Below, piece by piece: positions 34,301-46,206 of a stretch of DNA of 64,000 nucleotides. A program made the translations under genes and the position numbers. Position 1 is the first letter of the stretch; every line of letters starts with the position of its first letter. The notes under the pieces were generated by a model. It was not told where the DNA came from. It made no database searches and saw only the letters and a program-made list of their open reading frames with translations. The stretch is from Hyparrhenia diplandra (lineage: Eukaryota > Streptophyta > Magnoliopsida > Poales > Poaceae), in the NCBI GenBank assembly GCA_015847255.1, contig JADLZK010001932.1:248001-312000 (forward strand), written 5' to 3'.

Positions 34301-35389
34301 GCAGCAGTACAACAACAATTGACAACAGTAAACCTCATGTTGCTTAACTGGTGGTTATTGAAAACAAGTCATGTCCTACATGCTTATCTAGTACCTCAAA
34401 CATAGAAAGCTAGTGCATTCAGAATGATTATTACATCTAGTGCAGACCGGAAGGAACACACCAATTGTAACAGTTGCTAATATATGTTTTGCTCCAGATG
34501 GACTTAGCTCTCCTACTGTAATTCTGCTGATTGTCATATATTAGTATAGATGAAGTTGTCTTCTGTGCCGCCAAGCTTTTTGTAAAGTTTAATATGACAT
34601 CCAATTCACAATTGCTCCATTACCCACCAATATGTTATTATGGATTAATTTGTGTGCCATTCCTTCACATGCAGTGGCTTGGGATGGTTCACGTAGTCTC
34701 GAGGCTTGTGTCGCAAAATTGAATGAGCCCTCCTTGCATTATCTCGTACAAATTAAGTATTATTCAGATGATAGATACACCATATTGGCATCCATATTTT
34801 CTTGAGAGGGCTCATAATCGACCATCTCCTCTCTATTGTTCTTAGGCACCTTAATGGACGTGGGAACCCCATTAGATTCAACGGGGACCAATCACTCGGA
34901 GGCATATCGGCTGCCGCTAACAAGCAACCGGTTTGGCCAATTTCGGCAGCCTCTGCACAGGAGCCTGGTGAATTTGTCATAGCGGAATCCAAGCTGACAT
35001 GGACAGTTTTCATTGCCTCTACCGACTTCTATGCCGGCCTATGCAAATGCAGATGGGATCTTACACTAGTTAGGATAGATATATATATATCTTTTCTATC
35101 TCTACACTAGGTTATATATTTTGATCAAATTTGGGAGCAGCTGACGATTTCGGTGGTTACCACGGACCTAAGAATGAAACTAATGATTAACATCGCCGTC
35201 GTTGATGATTAGTTTACTCAACTATCGGTCGACCAGTCTTCATTTGGCCTTTGAGCTATAGTTTCATTTGCCTATTACTACTATATTTAAAAGTTTTGGG
35301 GATACGGCTTCCACTTCGTTGAGAGGGTTCCTATAATCAATATTGCTTGATTATGGGCCCGATTTAGTTCATTGGAGGACTACATTAGT

Positions 35390-36123
35390 TTTTTTAGAGT
35401 TCAAGGGCGGCACCTCGACCTTTATATTGAAAGACCATCAATTAAGTTCATTACAAAACTCCAAAGCCACACCGGCTAGGGCTTAACAACAGCACTCCAT
35501 GTCCCACAAGCAGAACTACGACAAATCGACAATAAGCTAGAAGCTGAAAACTAAGTAGAGGCACCAACTCATGCGACACGACATCAAAAAGGACAGTAAC
35601 TAATCCAACCTAACATTTCATTGATGTCACCTCTACTACACCATAGATTAATTGCACATATGAGTATCAATTTATAATGGAAATCAAAGAAAATCATTGT
35701 TGTCACCTGACAGCAGTAAAAAGGGCTAGATCCGTCGTTACATATTCTAGGCATCACGTTGCTCAGAGAAGTCGGTCCGTATCTTCTTCTTCTTCTTCAT
35801 GTCCTCTAGATCAACAGAAAGTAGAGAGAACCGACTCCTTCAAACAAGGTGGCATCCCAATCGCCAGTAGACAAGAAAAGCAGATGGTCCACCTTGTTGC
35901 TTAACTGGTCAATCCAGGCAGCCTTTGAGTACTCGTAGCCATCGATTTCAAATTGTCCAACCTCTTTAAGTAATCCAGAGCCTGATCTTGTGGGCACCAC
36001 ATGCTCCAATTCTCCAACATCAGCTACCTTCAGTAGCAAGACACAACCATTTTTCCATATCAAACCCTGAAAACACAAGCTATTTCTTAGTTTCCAGAGC
36101 CCCCATGGGGCAGCAGCGCACAA
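35390..36123 (-). pseudogene. LINE 3'-end fragment (unit 2)
   Basis: This is the best-preserved copy. The minus frame 36123-35806 reads MCAAAPWGLWKLRNSLCFQG, then WKNGCVLLLK, LEHVVPTRSGSGLLKEVG and DQLSNKVDHLLFLSTGDW. The WGLWKLRN..CFQ stretch is the feature shared with plant LINE ORF2 C-termini. The rest is not assigned. Copies lie in all three units, so this piece was present before the triplication. Confidence 0.5.
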
Positions 36124-36204
36124 GCAATTGACAACAGAAAACCTCTTGTTGCCTAACTAGTGGCTATTGAAAACAAGTCACGTCCTAGCTACATGCTTAT
36201 CTAG

Positions 36205-36540
36205 TACCTCAAAAATAGAAACTAGTGCATTCAGAATGATTATTACATATGGTGCAGACCGGAAGGAACACACCAATTGACATGGATCCAATCGCGATTA
36301 AGTTGTACCTCCCTTGCGCTACTGAGAAAACAGTTGCTAATATATGTTTTGCTCCTGATGGACTTAACTCTCCTACTGCAATTCTGCTGATTGTCACATA
36401 TTAGTATAGATGAAGTTGTCTTCCGTGCTGTCAAGCTTTTTGTAAAGCGAGTATGACATCAAATTCACAATTGATCCATTACCACCAACATGTTATGGAT
36501 TAATTTGTGTGCCATGAGTGCGGCCTTCACATGCAGCGGC
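36205..36540 (-). pseudogene. gypsy protease fragment (unit 2)
   Basis: Minus-strand pieces read RDWIHVNWCVPSGLH and ISNCFLSSAREVQ. These match the C-terminal half of the retropepsin in the large gypsy element here (GRDWIHANPCVPSSLHQ at about 45660-45600). The unit-3 copy keeps the N-terminal half as well. Confidence 0.7.
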
Positions 36541-36548
36541 TTGGGATG

Positions 36549-37373
36549 TGTTGACGCGAAACTAGGGCTTCACACCAACACACCGGGAGGGCCTTAGACG
36601 CCCCACGAAGATCGCGATCGACCTTGTAGCAGCGAGCACCGCAGCGTGGCAGCCCAAAAACGATCTAGGGATCGGTAGGGGGCGCGTGAAGCTCGGTGAC
36701 GGCTGAGATGACCTCCGAACGCACCTCCGGGAAGACCCGTCGGGAGGACGCACGCGAGGGGTGCTCTAGGACCAGCAAGGCCGCCTAGAACGCCGACGAA
36801 GAACGCGGAGTTTGCCGCCGAACAGCAGGATAGAGGGGTTGAGAGAAGAAGATGACCTACAAACGGGACAGGAGGTAGATTGATTGTCGATTGGATGTAG
36901 ATGGGATCAAATCGGCCATGAACCCCTTCATTATATAGGGGAGGATGGTCTTATCCTTTTAGGAAGGTGTCCTAGGACGTTTCCAATCACCAAAAATCGC
37001 ACCAAACAAGTTTGGAAACAAACCGAGTTGGATACGATTCGGATCAGCCCGAGATCGGGCTGACCGGACGCTGGAGCAGGCTGACCGGACGCACCGGTGT
37101 CCAGCGTCCGGTCGGTTCTAGAGAGGTTTAGAACCGACTTCGCGCGAGCCCGGGCCGACCGGACGCTCGACCGGACGCTGGTCAAGTGACCGGACGCTCC
37201 GGTCCACCGCGCCCGCGTAGAGGCTCCCCGCAGCGCGACCTGACCGGACGCGGTGACCGGACGCTGGACCGGACGCGCTCGTGCGTCCGGTCAGTGAGTC
37301 CGGTCGCATTCCAGAGAGCCCTTCGACTGGATTTTTACCATGACTTAGCCCACGCCATTTTTGGGTGTCAACA
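36549..37373 (-). repeat. Left (3') LTR of the 13.8-kb gypsy element
   Basis: TGTTGACGCGAAAC...GGGTGTCAACA. The part at 37060-37310 is packed with GACCGGACGC decamers: eight direct and two inverted, counted by eye. Confidence 0.96.
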
Positions 37374-37390
37374 CATGCCCCCCTGTTTCG
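37374..37390 (-). other. Polypurine tract
   Basis: Minus-strand AAACAGGGGGGCATG directly precedes the TGTTGACACCC LTR end. Confidence 0.85.
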
Positions 37391-37541
37391 GTGAGAAGTG
37401 CACGAACACGAAAACAAAACAAAAAAACTAAACAACACGAATACCCATCGTATCGGTTGTCCAAGTGACTAAGGGCGATACTATGTATCGGCCATTTTTA
37501 TTCTAAGGGCGATGCATGCATCGGCCATTGTTTGGAGAGCA

Positions 37542-38722
37542 CTAGGCCTCTTGCCAAACACTAGGGAAATACTTTTTCAAATATCTCCCGTTAATCGCCT
37601 TATCTTGACGTTTTCCATCACTTGTTGACTCAAGCACATAGGAGTTCCCAAATATCACTTTGATCACCTTGAAAGGGCCTTTCCAATTGGGTGACCACTT
37701 GCCAAATTGATTGCTCCTCGACCCTATCGGTAATATAGTTTGCCAAACTAAGTCACCGATTTGGAACGATTTGCTCTTGACTTTCTTGTTGTAGGCTCTT
37801 GCAACACGGGCTTTGTCTTTCTCAATCTCCTTTAGAGCTTGTACCCTCTTGTCGGTTACCTCGTCGATGTTGTCCATCATCAAATCATGATACATAGTAG
37901 GAGATAAATCATTTTGTTTAGCAAATCTATATGCATCCAAATTTACCTCAACGGGTAACACCGACTCTTGGCCATACACCAACTCATAAGGAGTAACTTT
38001 AGTTGCGCCATGCCTCGATATGCGATGAGCCCACAAAGCTTCTGACAAGACCTCATGCCACCTTCTTGGATGTTCTATTATTTTCTTCTTAATAAGCTTG
38101 ATCAAAGTCTTGTTAGTCGATTCCGCTTGACCATTGGCTTGAGCATAATATGGAGATGAATTGAGCATCTTGATCTTATATGATTCGGCAAAATCCTTTA
38201 CTTCCTTCGCCATAAATGACGTCCCTTGATCCGTAGTTAATGTTTGAGGAATGCCGAATCTATGAATAATGTGTTCTGTAATAAACTCAATTACCTCCTT
38301 GTGTGTCATGTTCTTCAATGGAACCGCTTCCGACCATTTAGCGAAGTAGTCAGTAGCAACCAAGATGAACTTATGCCCCTTCGAAGACGGAGGATGAATC
38401 TGTCCAATGAAATCCAAGCCCCAACCACGGAAAGGCCACGGTTTGATGATAGGATGAAGCATAGCAGCCGGCACTAGCTGAATATTTCCAAACCGCCGAC
38501 ACTCTTCACAACCTCTCGTAGTAACGAAAAGCAATCGGCCATCATAGTAGGCCAATAGAAACCAGCCCGTCTCAACAACCACTTCATCTTTGGAGCCGAT
38601 TGATGCGTACCACAAATGCCTTCATGAACTTCTCCCATTTCCATGAGTTTTGGTAAAGTTGTGATTTGCGGGGACTTAACGAGAAAAAACAGCGAGAATT
38701 GACGTGTCATAACGCAACGCAA
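37542..38722 (-). pseudogene. gypsy integrase
   Basis: The frame 38722-38474 carries the end of the HHCC zinc finger (EVHEGICGTHQSAPKMKWLL and AGFYWPTMMADCF). After a frameshift at about 38560, a 357-codon frame (38615-37542) holds the rest: GLDFIG (first catalytic Asp), LTTDQGTSF (second Asp) and YYAQANGQAESTNKTL (catalytic Glu), then WGP-like WSPNWKGPFKVI near the C-terminus. No chromodomain is seen before the stop at 37542. The 357-codon frame is uninterrupted, the longest in the window, so this element decayed little. It would insert the cDNA. Confidence 0.94.
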
Positions 38723-39981
38723 TCCAACTCCGAAACAAGTCTAGAAGGCTCCGGAATACACCCGACGTGGGACGAAACTTGACATCGAAGAAAACATCAT
38801 CTAGAAGACTCCGAAGCCACGACGCATCGCGGGCCGTGAGTGGAGCCCACCCCCGGGCCGATCGGCCCAATAATCGTGCCGATCGGCCCGGCTTAGCCGT
38901 CAAGTTGTCCCCTGTTTCTAGAACGTTCCTCCACCGCCTCTAAGACGCAATCTAATCCGGTCGTTTGATGTCGGTTTAATCCGAGGGCGTCGGTTAAGCA
39001 CGAGATGCATGAAGGTTTAGTACCATATTGCTTGCTAAAGGTGGAGGGAGGCCAGGAGACTCCTATATATGTAACCCTACACCCCTAGGAGCCAGTACAG
39101 ATTGACTTGAGAGTTGTCCCATGAATGGATGGTCTCTCTCGTTAATATTAGAGAATTGGATTAGAAAGCTACAATGTAATAGAATAGATCTAGTAGAGAG
39201 TTAGGGAGAGCGGAAGCTGCGTTCGGTCGGGAGAAGTCTTCGCGTTACGGTATATCTTTGTATCTCAACTCTATTAGACTTTATGCCATAATTAGATATA
39301 TCTTTTCTAGTACTTTTATGCCTTTCATGTTATTGATATAGTTATTATACTATTGCATGGGATCTCCGCTCGTATTGAGGGCTCTAGTTATGCTAGGTAG
39401 CTAGAGTAGTAATTTATAGTGTAGGCGTGGTGTCTAGGCTATAGGTTACCCGAGGTTGCGCCCAATCCCACGGTTAGTTGTGGTAGCCCCGGGGTGACAG
39501 CCCCTGTCGGTCTTTGTAATCCACCACGTTCGGGGTTGGTGTTTCGTAGAGCTTTTTGGCGGCCTTTCCCGATCACCCTTTTCAGTCTTTTTCGAGGATC
39601 GGGGACGGTACCGCTGCTCCAAAGTGTATTAGAATAATTGTTATCATAGAACCAAAGTACTAGAGAAGTATTCAGGAACCTAGATTTCTCCCGTTGTCCT
39701 CTCGACCTAGTTATCTACTCTATATTATAATATTCTCCTGGTTAAATGCTATTAATTATCATACATAACATATACATTATTTACCCCTCACTTTAGTTTA
39801 GTTGGTATATTAAGTTAGTAGATACATGATTTTGATTTATCATAGTCTTTACCCTTGCTTCCCTCGTGGAAAATATAAATAACGATACTGAATACTCGGG
39901 TAAAAGCTACAATGGTATATATATATTCGTGCGGCGCTTATGAACCCTTTATATTCTTTTTGCACTTAATAAATACCAATA
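38644..39981 (+). repeat. Left (5') LTR of the nested element, 5'-truncated
   Basis: Begins abruptly at TGAGTTTTGGTAAAG, which in the right LTR is internal. It contains the palindromic GGGCCGATCGGCCC block (about 38855-38885) and CTCCTATATATGTAACCC (39058), a likely TATA box. Confidence 0.92.
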
Positions 39982-39988
39982 AGCTTTT

Positions 39989-40006
39989 TGGCGCCGTTCT
40001 TAGGGA
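39989..40006 (+). other. Primer-binding site of the nested element
   Basis: TGGCGCCGTTCTTAGGGA, a variant of the gypsy site TGGCGCCGTTGCCGGGGA, eight bases after the LTR. Confidence 0.75.
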
Positions 40007-41067
40007 AGCATTCGGCGTAAAGATTTTGATAATGATCTTGATATCTGCTAATTTAGTGTATCAATTAGCTTTAGTAGGATTACCCTTGTTACGTTGAGTG
40101 TGGAATAGACAGGGACATTTGATGCCGTCGCGACCTTCCAAACAAGCTTCCTCAAGGAGAAACGGGGTGTTTGAACATCAAGATCCATCAACACCGGAGC
40201 CCTGCCATCTCTTAGGTACATTTATATATATTATTCTAACCATGTGTAGATTGAAGAAAAGGTCGTCGTCACAAGAATTCAAAGCACATCTCAAGTGACG
40301 AAAATAGAAGCTGCACAACTCACAAGCTCCATTAGTGAGTCATGGTAAGTATGATCAAAGGTGAGAAAGTCTTGCTCATGGACTTTAATTTATGAGTAGT
40401 TATCTTTTCAATTGTTGCATTGCATTGCATGTTTACTTTGAATAATCCATGCATTCACTCCACTTAGTTTATGTTTTTTTCGTAGATCCATTGCATGTTT
40501 AATTCCTTGCAATCACCCATCATGTCGTTTGCATATAAAAATAATAAATAAATAAAAATATTATCCTCACCATGATCATGCTTTTTAATCTCTGTTTAAG
40601 TAAATCTCTATGATGCTTTCATGCCACCGTTGTCGCTATAGTATGCTCTAGTTTGAAGTATTTTTCATACATTTCTTAAATGAAGCATGGTGCCTAGTTT
40701 ACAGTGTTGATCGTGCTTTCAAAGGCTTTTTAATGCTAGTTAAATTGCTTTCCTAAATCAAATTAGACGTGGTGTTTAGGTTGATTTTTGAACCAAGAGT
40801 ATGCTCTAGTAGACAAGTTATTATTTTGACTAACCCTTGCGTAAAACTATCATATTCAATGCGGGTAAGTCAAGAGATGAACTCACAATAGAGGTGAGGC
40901 AAGGCGTATGATGAACTCCAACAACTCGCTTGAGAAGGAAGACCCGGATCGTTCCTCATAGAAGAAAGATCCGTAAGTATCACATCATTTATTTTGTCTT
41001 TTGCTAAAAGTTACATTTGCCTTGATCCTTGCTAGAGTGCAGCTAAGAACATAATTTGTTAAAAAAA

Positions 41068-41086
41068 ATATATATATATATATATA
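41068..41086. repeat. (AT)n microsatellite
   Basis: TA dinucleotide run between two A-runs inside the nested element. An A/GA-rich run also lies at 42016-42055. Confidence 0.9.
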
Positions 41087-42734
41087 AAAAAATACGATAA
41101 ACAATATATGTGCTAAAGTAATCAAAGAACCATCTTTTTTTGTTAGCATAGATAAGTTTATATCAACCTTTGGACAACAACATGTTCTTCACATAATTGC
41201 AATCCCGGTATACGTCCACTAATATCTCGCAGAAAGAATCATCGGTGTGCACGGTTTAGCATGAACCTACCACACCACCACAGTCTACCTCACGTCTACA
41301 TCTCTAAAAGACTGTCAAGATCCAAATTTTGGGGATTGCAACCCCCATTATCCAAGTAAGTACTCTTATCCTTTACCTTATTTACTACTAGTTTGGTATG
41401 TTTGTTTTGTTAAAAGATATAAAAAGATGCATAACTATAGAAAACTAAATAAAAAGTTTAAGTTATATATATAGTTTGATCTTTATGTTTGCTATAAATA
41501 AATAAATAGATAGTGTGCTTAGGTTTGCTAGAATAAAATTAACTTTTGAAGATGATCCCTATGTATGGAAATGATGAATAGTTGCTCCGCCTTAATCCCT
41601 CTTAAAAGTACTTACACTTTGGACTTAGATTCTCCCAAAGCTTTAAATGCTTAATTTGCTCTAAACCCAAACACTGTGGGAAGCACATGCTTAATCTGAG
41701 TCTTAGCATTAAAAGATAAAGATACATGAAAAGTTGAGCTGCTGTTTATCATTTTCCTAGAGATACCTGATTCCTGGTTTTTATCTTTGAAAATTATAAA
41801 ACATTACATGATGAGTTCCTTAGCTATGACCCTTAAGAGTTTATCATTCGCATCAAGATCATCCCACTCCACTAAATACGCTGCTTCTAACCCGGAAGTA
41901 CGCATCCCCATACTCCATCAAGCCGCTAGCCATAATTATAAAAATAAACTCTTGCAATCTTTGGATATGTCTCTCTCGGTGTTTTTATGCCAAATAGAGG
42001 CTGGGCTACATTCGAAAAAAAAAAAAAAAAGAGAAAAAAAGAAAAAAATAAATATTTAGAGAAAAGTGAGACGAGAGAGGGAGAGTAACGGACAAAAAGT
42101 CATACTAGGCGAGAAGGGCCTACCTCCTAAAAAAAAATATATTTAGAGATGAATAATAGACACGTGTCCGAGGGTGAGTAGGGCCCACATCTCTAGGGAG
42201 AGAGAAAATGGACAAAAGTCCGGGGCAAAGCCCACCTCTCCAAGAATGGACAGCCCAGGTCCTAGCAATTTCTAGAAAGAGAGATATAGTCCAAGGTGTT
42301 TGAGAAGAAAAATGCTAGAAAAAGGCTAAGGGCTATTTACTACCTTTCATCCTCATCCACTTCACCACTATCATCCCACTATGTATGTCCTACCACATGT
42401 GTAACTCCACTACCACCATCTACTTAAGAGGGTCATACATAGGATCTCCGAGTTTCTTTTAAAAAAAAAAAAAATATTGAAAAAAAACCCCGGGATGATA
42501 GTTGATCGAAGAACTTGAGACATGGTACTTAACTTGATTGTTTTATCTCGCTTATGATTCGTGAAAAGGCTACGCCCCATGGTAAAAACAGTATGAGAGA
42601 GTAACTGGTTAAGAGGAGAATTTATTTCGATAAACACAAAGGCTTCCGAGGTATGAAAGCGTAGTAGCAACTCCCCGATCCTAATATAGCATATAGCTTT
42701 GCTAGGGACTAGCAAAGGGTAAGCTTGGGGAGTT

Positions 42735-44171
42735 TGTTGACACATGTTAACATATACTTTTAATTGTCAACTAAACATGGAAAAGGACTAAAATATAATT
42801 AGATAACCTTATTAGGGGTTTCTACTAATGATTTCCATGAGTTTTGGTAAAGTTGTGATTTGCGGGGACTTAACAGAAAAACGTTGAGAATTGACGTGTC
42901 ATAACATAACGCAATCCAACTCCAAACAAGTCTAGAAGGCTCCGAATACACCCGACGTGGACTAAAACTTGACACGAAGAAAACATCATCTAGAAGACTC
43001 CGAAGCCACGACGCATCGCGGGGCCCGAGTGGAGCCCACCCCGGGCCGACGGCCCAATAATCAGGCCGATCGGCCCGGCTTAGCCGAATCAAGTTGTCCC
43101 CCTGTTTCCAGAACGTTCCTCCACCGCCTCTAAGACGCAATCTAATCCGGTCGCTTGATGTCGGTTTAATCCGAGGGCGTCGGTTAAGCACGAGATGCAT
43201 GAAGGTTTAGTACCATATTGCTTGCTAAAGGTGGAGGGAGGCCGGGGAGACTCCTATATATGTAACCCTACACCCCTAGGAGCCAGTACAGATTGACTTG
43301 AGAGTTGTCCCATGAATGGATGGTCTCTCGTTAATATTAGAGAATTGGATTAGAAAGCTACAATGTAATAGAATAGATCTAGTAGAGAGTTAGGGAGAGC
43401 GGAACTGCGTTCGGTTCGAGAAGTCTTCGGCGTTCTGGTATATCTTTGTATCTCAACTCTATTAGACTTTATGCCATAATTAGATATATCTTTTCTAGTA
43501 CTTTTATGCCTTTCATGTTATTGATATAGTTATTATACTATTGCATGGGATCTCCGCTCGTATTGAGGGGCTCTAGTTATGCTAGGTAGCTAGAGTAGTA
43601 ATTTATAGTGTAGGCGTGGTGTCTAGGCTATAGGTTACCCGAGGTTGCGCCCAATCCCACGGTTAGTTGTGGTAGCCCCGGGGGTGACCACTGTCGGTCT
43701 TTGTAATCCACCACGTTCGGGTTGGTGTTTCGTAAGAGCTTTTGGCGGCCTTTCCCCGATCACCCTTTCCGGTCTTTTTCGAGGATCGGGGACGGTACCG
43801 CTGCTCCAAAGTGTATTAGAATAATTGTTATCATAGAACCAAAGTACTAGAGAAGTATTCAGGAACCTAGATTTCTCCCGTTGTCCTCTCGACCTAGTTA
43901 TCTACTCTATATTATAATATTCTCCTGGTTAAATGCTATTAATTATCATACATAACATATACATTATTTACCCCCTCACTTTAGTTTAGTTGGTATATTA
44001 AGTTAGTAGATACATGATTTTGATTTATCATAGTCTTTACCCTTGCTTCCCGTGGAAAATATAAATAACGATACTACGGAATACTCAGGGTAAAAGCTAC
44101 AATGGTATATATATTTCTGTGGCGCTTGCGGAACCCTTTATATTCTTTTTTGCACTTAATAAATACCAACA
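42735..44171 (+). repeat. Right (3') LTR of the nested element, complete
   Basis: 1437 bp from TGTTGACACATG to ATACCAACA. The first 103 bp (42735-42837) are absent from the left copy. Confidence 0.9.
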
Positions 44172-44174
44172 AGT

Positions 44175-45378
44175 GGTGAAGACAAATATTCCTTTATCTT
44201 GTCAAATGCATATTGTTGGTTTGCCCCCAGTGCAAAATCAGCTTCATTCTTCAACTTAAGTATGGGGGTGAAAGGAATAATCTTCAGGACAAGTTAGCAA
44301 TAAATCTTCTCAAGTAATTCACTTTACCTAGGAATTTTTGCAAATCCTTTTTACATTGAGGTGCTTGAAGCGCCTTGATCTTCTCTATCCTCTTGGGATC
44401 AATCTCTATGCCCTTATCATGAATAATAAACCCAAGAAACTTTCCAGCCGACACTCCAAAGGCACATTTGAGTGGATTCATCTTCAAACCATAGTGGCGC
44501 ATCCTCTCAAAAAGCAAGACGCAAATCGGCTAAATGAGGATCATGTGAAGCCGATTTAATCACCACATCATCAATATACACCTCCATAATCACACCAACG
44601 AGATCATGAAAGATAAGATTCATAGCACGTTGATAGGTGGCGCCTTTGCATTCTTGAGGCCAAAGGTCATAACAATCCACTCAAACAAACCAACAAACCG
44701 GGACAAATAAAAGCAGTCTTGGAGGTATCTTCTTCACCATAAATATTTGATTATATCTAGCATTACCATCAAGAAAGCTAATAACCTTGTGCCCCCGAAG
44801 CATCATTGATCAACATGTCGGCAATAGGCATAGGATACTCATCTTTGGGAGTGGCTCTATTTAAATCTCTGAAATCAATGCACACTCTAATCTTCCGGTG
44901 TCCTTTTTCTCCACCGGCACAATATTAGAGACCCACTCCGCATATCTGCATGGACGGATAAAATCTGCCTTAAGCAACCGATCAATCTCCTCCTTAATTC
45001 GGTCATTGATGGCCGAATTGAAGCGTCTTGGCGGTTGCTTGTAAGGCCTAAACCCCTTCTTAATGGGAAGCCGATGCTCAACAAGATTACGGCTTAACCT
45101 GTGCATCTCTCAGTATAGTCCCATGCAAAACAATCAACATATTCCTTGAGAAGCGCGATTAATTTAGCTTTATAATCGACATCCAAGTTTTGGTTTACAA
45201 ATGTCGGCCTTGGCACTGAACCATCCCCAATGTCAGCTTGTTCCAAAGGGTCGGCCGACGTGAAACCTTGGCCCAACTTATTGAGCTCATCAAAGTCATC
45301 GATAGCTTCACAAGAATCGGTCTTTTCAGTCCGATAGTGTTCAAGTCTATGCTTTAACCATTGAAGTTTGTCTTCCAT
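44175..45378 (-). pseudogene. gypsy reverse transcriptase and start of RNase H
   Basis: Minus strand. RT fingers: LPIKKGFRPYKQPPRRF, then INDRIKEEIDRLLKADFI and WVSNIVPVEKKD (45080-44910). Palm: CIDFRDLNRATPKDEYPMP (about 44880-44825), ISFLDGNARYNQIF after a frameshift, and the YIDD catalytic box at 44567-44578 in MEVYIDDVVIK. Thumb: HYGLKMNPLKCAFGV, FLGFIIHDKGIEIDPKRIE and LQKFLGKVNYLRRFIANL (44495-44284). RNase H begins as ILKLKNEADFALGANQQYA and stops after LSSPP at about 44175, where the nested element begins. At least three small frameshifts are present. All catalytic Asp residues are visible. Confidence 0.94.
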
Positions 45379-45391
45379 TAAGAAACAATGT

Positions 45392-46206
45392 TCACAATAT
45401 AATATTGAGCCGATTATCCGTCGGCTTCAATGTTACAGGCACAAATCCACGCTCATCATAGCTAATGTAATCGATAGTTGGATAAATCTCTACCGAAAGA
45501 TAAGCAAACCCAGAGCTCTCAAGCGAGGCATCGGTTGTAGAAATCTCAACCGAATTATCCGCATGAACAATCTCTATGGCATCTCCCACCCATTGGATGA
45601 GGAATTGATGCAAACTAGAAGGAACACAAGGATTGGCATGAATCCAATCACGACCAAGGATAAGATCATAGCTACCTTCCACGTCGGCGATGAAGAAAGC
45701 TGTAGCCATGGTCTTGCTACCAACGGTTAATTCGGCGTTGGCGATCCCCTTTGAAGGAATTGGCGCCGCCTCCTCACGCCGGTGATGGTCATGTTGGTTT
45801 GAATTAGCTCCTCCTCTTTGCCACCAAGCTTCTTGAATAGTGAATAGGGCAAAAGATTGACAATTGCGCCACTATCCACTAGCATCTTCCGGACTGGTTT
45901 TCCATTGATATGTCCATTCACATGCAATGGCTTGAGGTGTCTGACGGGCACGGCAGGCTTCTTGAAGATAGCATCTTGCACCCCAAAGGCAAACTCCGCA
46001 GCAGCAACCTCATCTTCTCCATGCCCGATCACATAATAATCGGCAGAGAGAAAAATGGTGTTCACCTCAGCGTGTGGCGGTGATGGCTCATAATCCACCA
46101 ACTCTTCATCCTCAAGCGGCATTTCAATGCCAACCATGGCGAGACGGCGGCAGCAAAATCTTAGCGCACTGCGCAGACACATCGAAACAAAGAGAATTCG
46201 GTTCAA
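45392..46206 (-). pseudogene. gypsy protease (retropepsin)
   Basis: The minus frame ending at 45727 contains RHLKPLHVNGHINGKPV, then MLVDSGAIVNLLPYSLFKKL, with the catalytic DSGA at 45865-45876. After a frame break at about 45745, the frame 45709-45392 gives MATAFFIADVEGSYDLILG and RDWIHANPCVPSSLHQ, the C-terminal flap and strand region. It would process the polyprotein. The catalytic residues are intact, but one frameshift separates the halves. The same family appears in decayed form inside each tandem unit (36205-36540, 51830-52209). Confidence 0.92.

Larger units (their letters stand above)
32919..35056. repeat. Tandem composite unit, copy 1 of 3
   Basis: Begins TTACACTAGTTAGGATAGATATAT and ends just before the same sequence at about 35057. 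In order it contains: GTTATATATTTTGATCAAA, a 355-bp insertion (33183-33537), LINE-derived sequence (about 33595-34300, minus), a gypsy protease-derived segment (about 34420-34680) and a GACATGGACAGTTTTCATTG segment. Copies 2 and 3 are collinear apart from later insertions. Confidence 0.88.
35057..36548. repeat. Tandem composite unit, copy 2 of 3 (left part)
   Basis: Collinear with unit 1 (without the 355-bp insertion) up to GGCTTGGGATG, where the 13.8-kb gypsy element is inserted. The rest of the unit is at 50321-50691. Confidence 0.9.
38644..44171 (+). mobile_element. Non-coding LTR retrotransposon (LARD-like), nested
   Basis: Direct repeats 38644-39981 and 42838-44171 are nearly identical. 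The right LTR extends left to TGTTGACACATG at 42735, just after a GCTTGGGGAGTT polypurine tract, so the left LTR lacks about its first 103 bp. A TGGCGCCGTTCTTAGGGA primer site follows the left LTR (39989-40006), proving plus orientation, opposite to its host. The 2.75-kb interior has no gag or pol motif. The LTRs end ...AATAAATACCAACA (right) and ...CCAATA (left). Because the left end is missing, no target duplication remains. Confidence 0.9.

Noticed and set aside
41787..42059. A 90-residue frame inside the nested element as gag
   Set aside because: No gag motif, and it ends in a Lys-rich run created by an A-rich tract.
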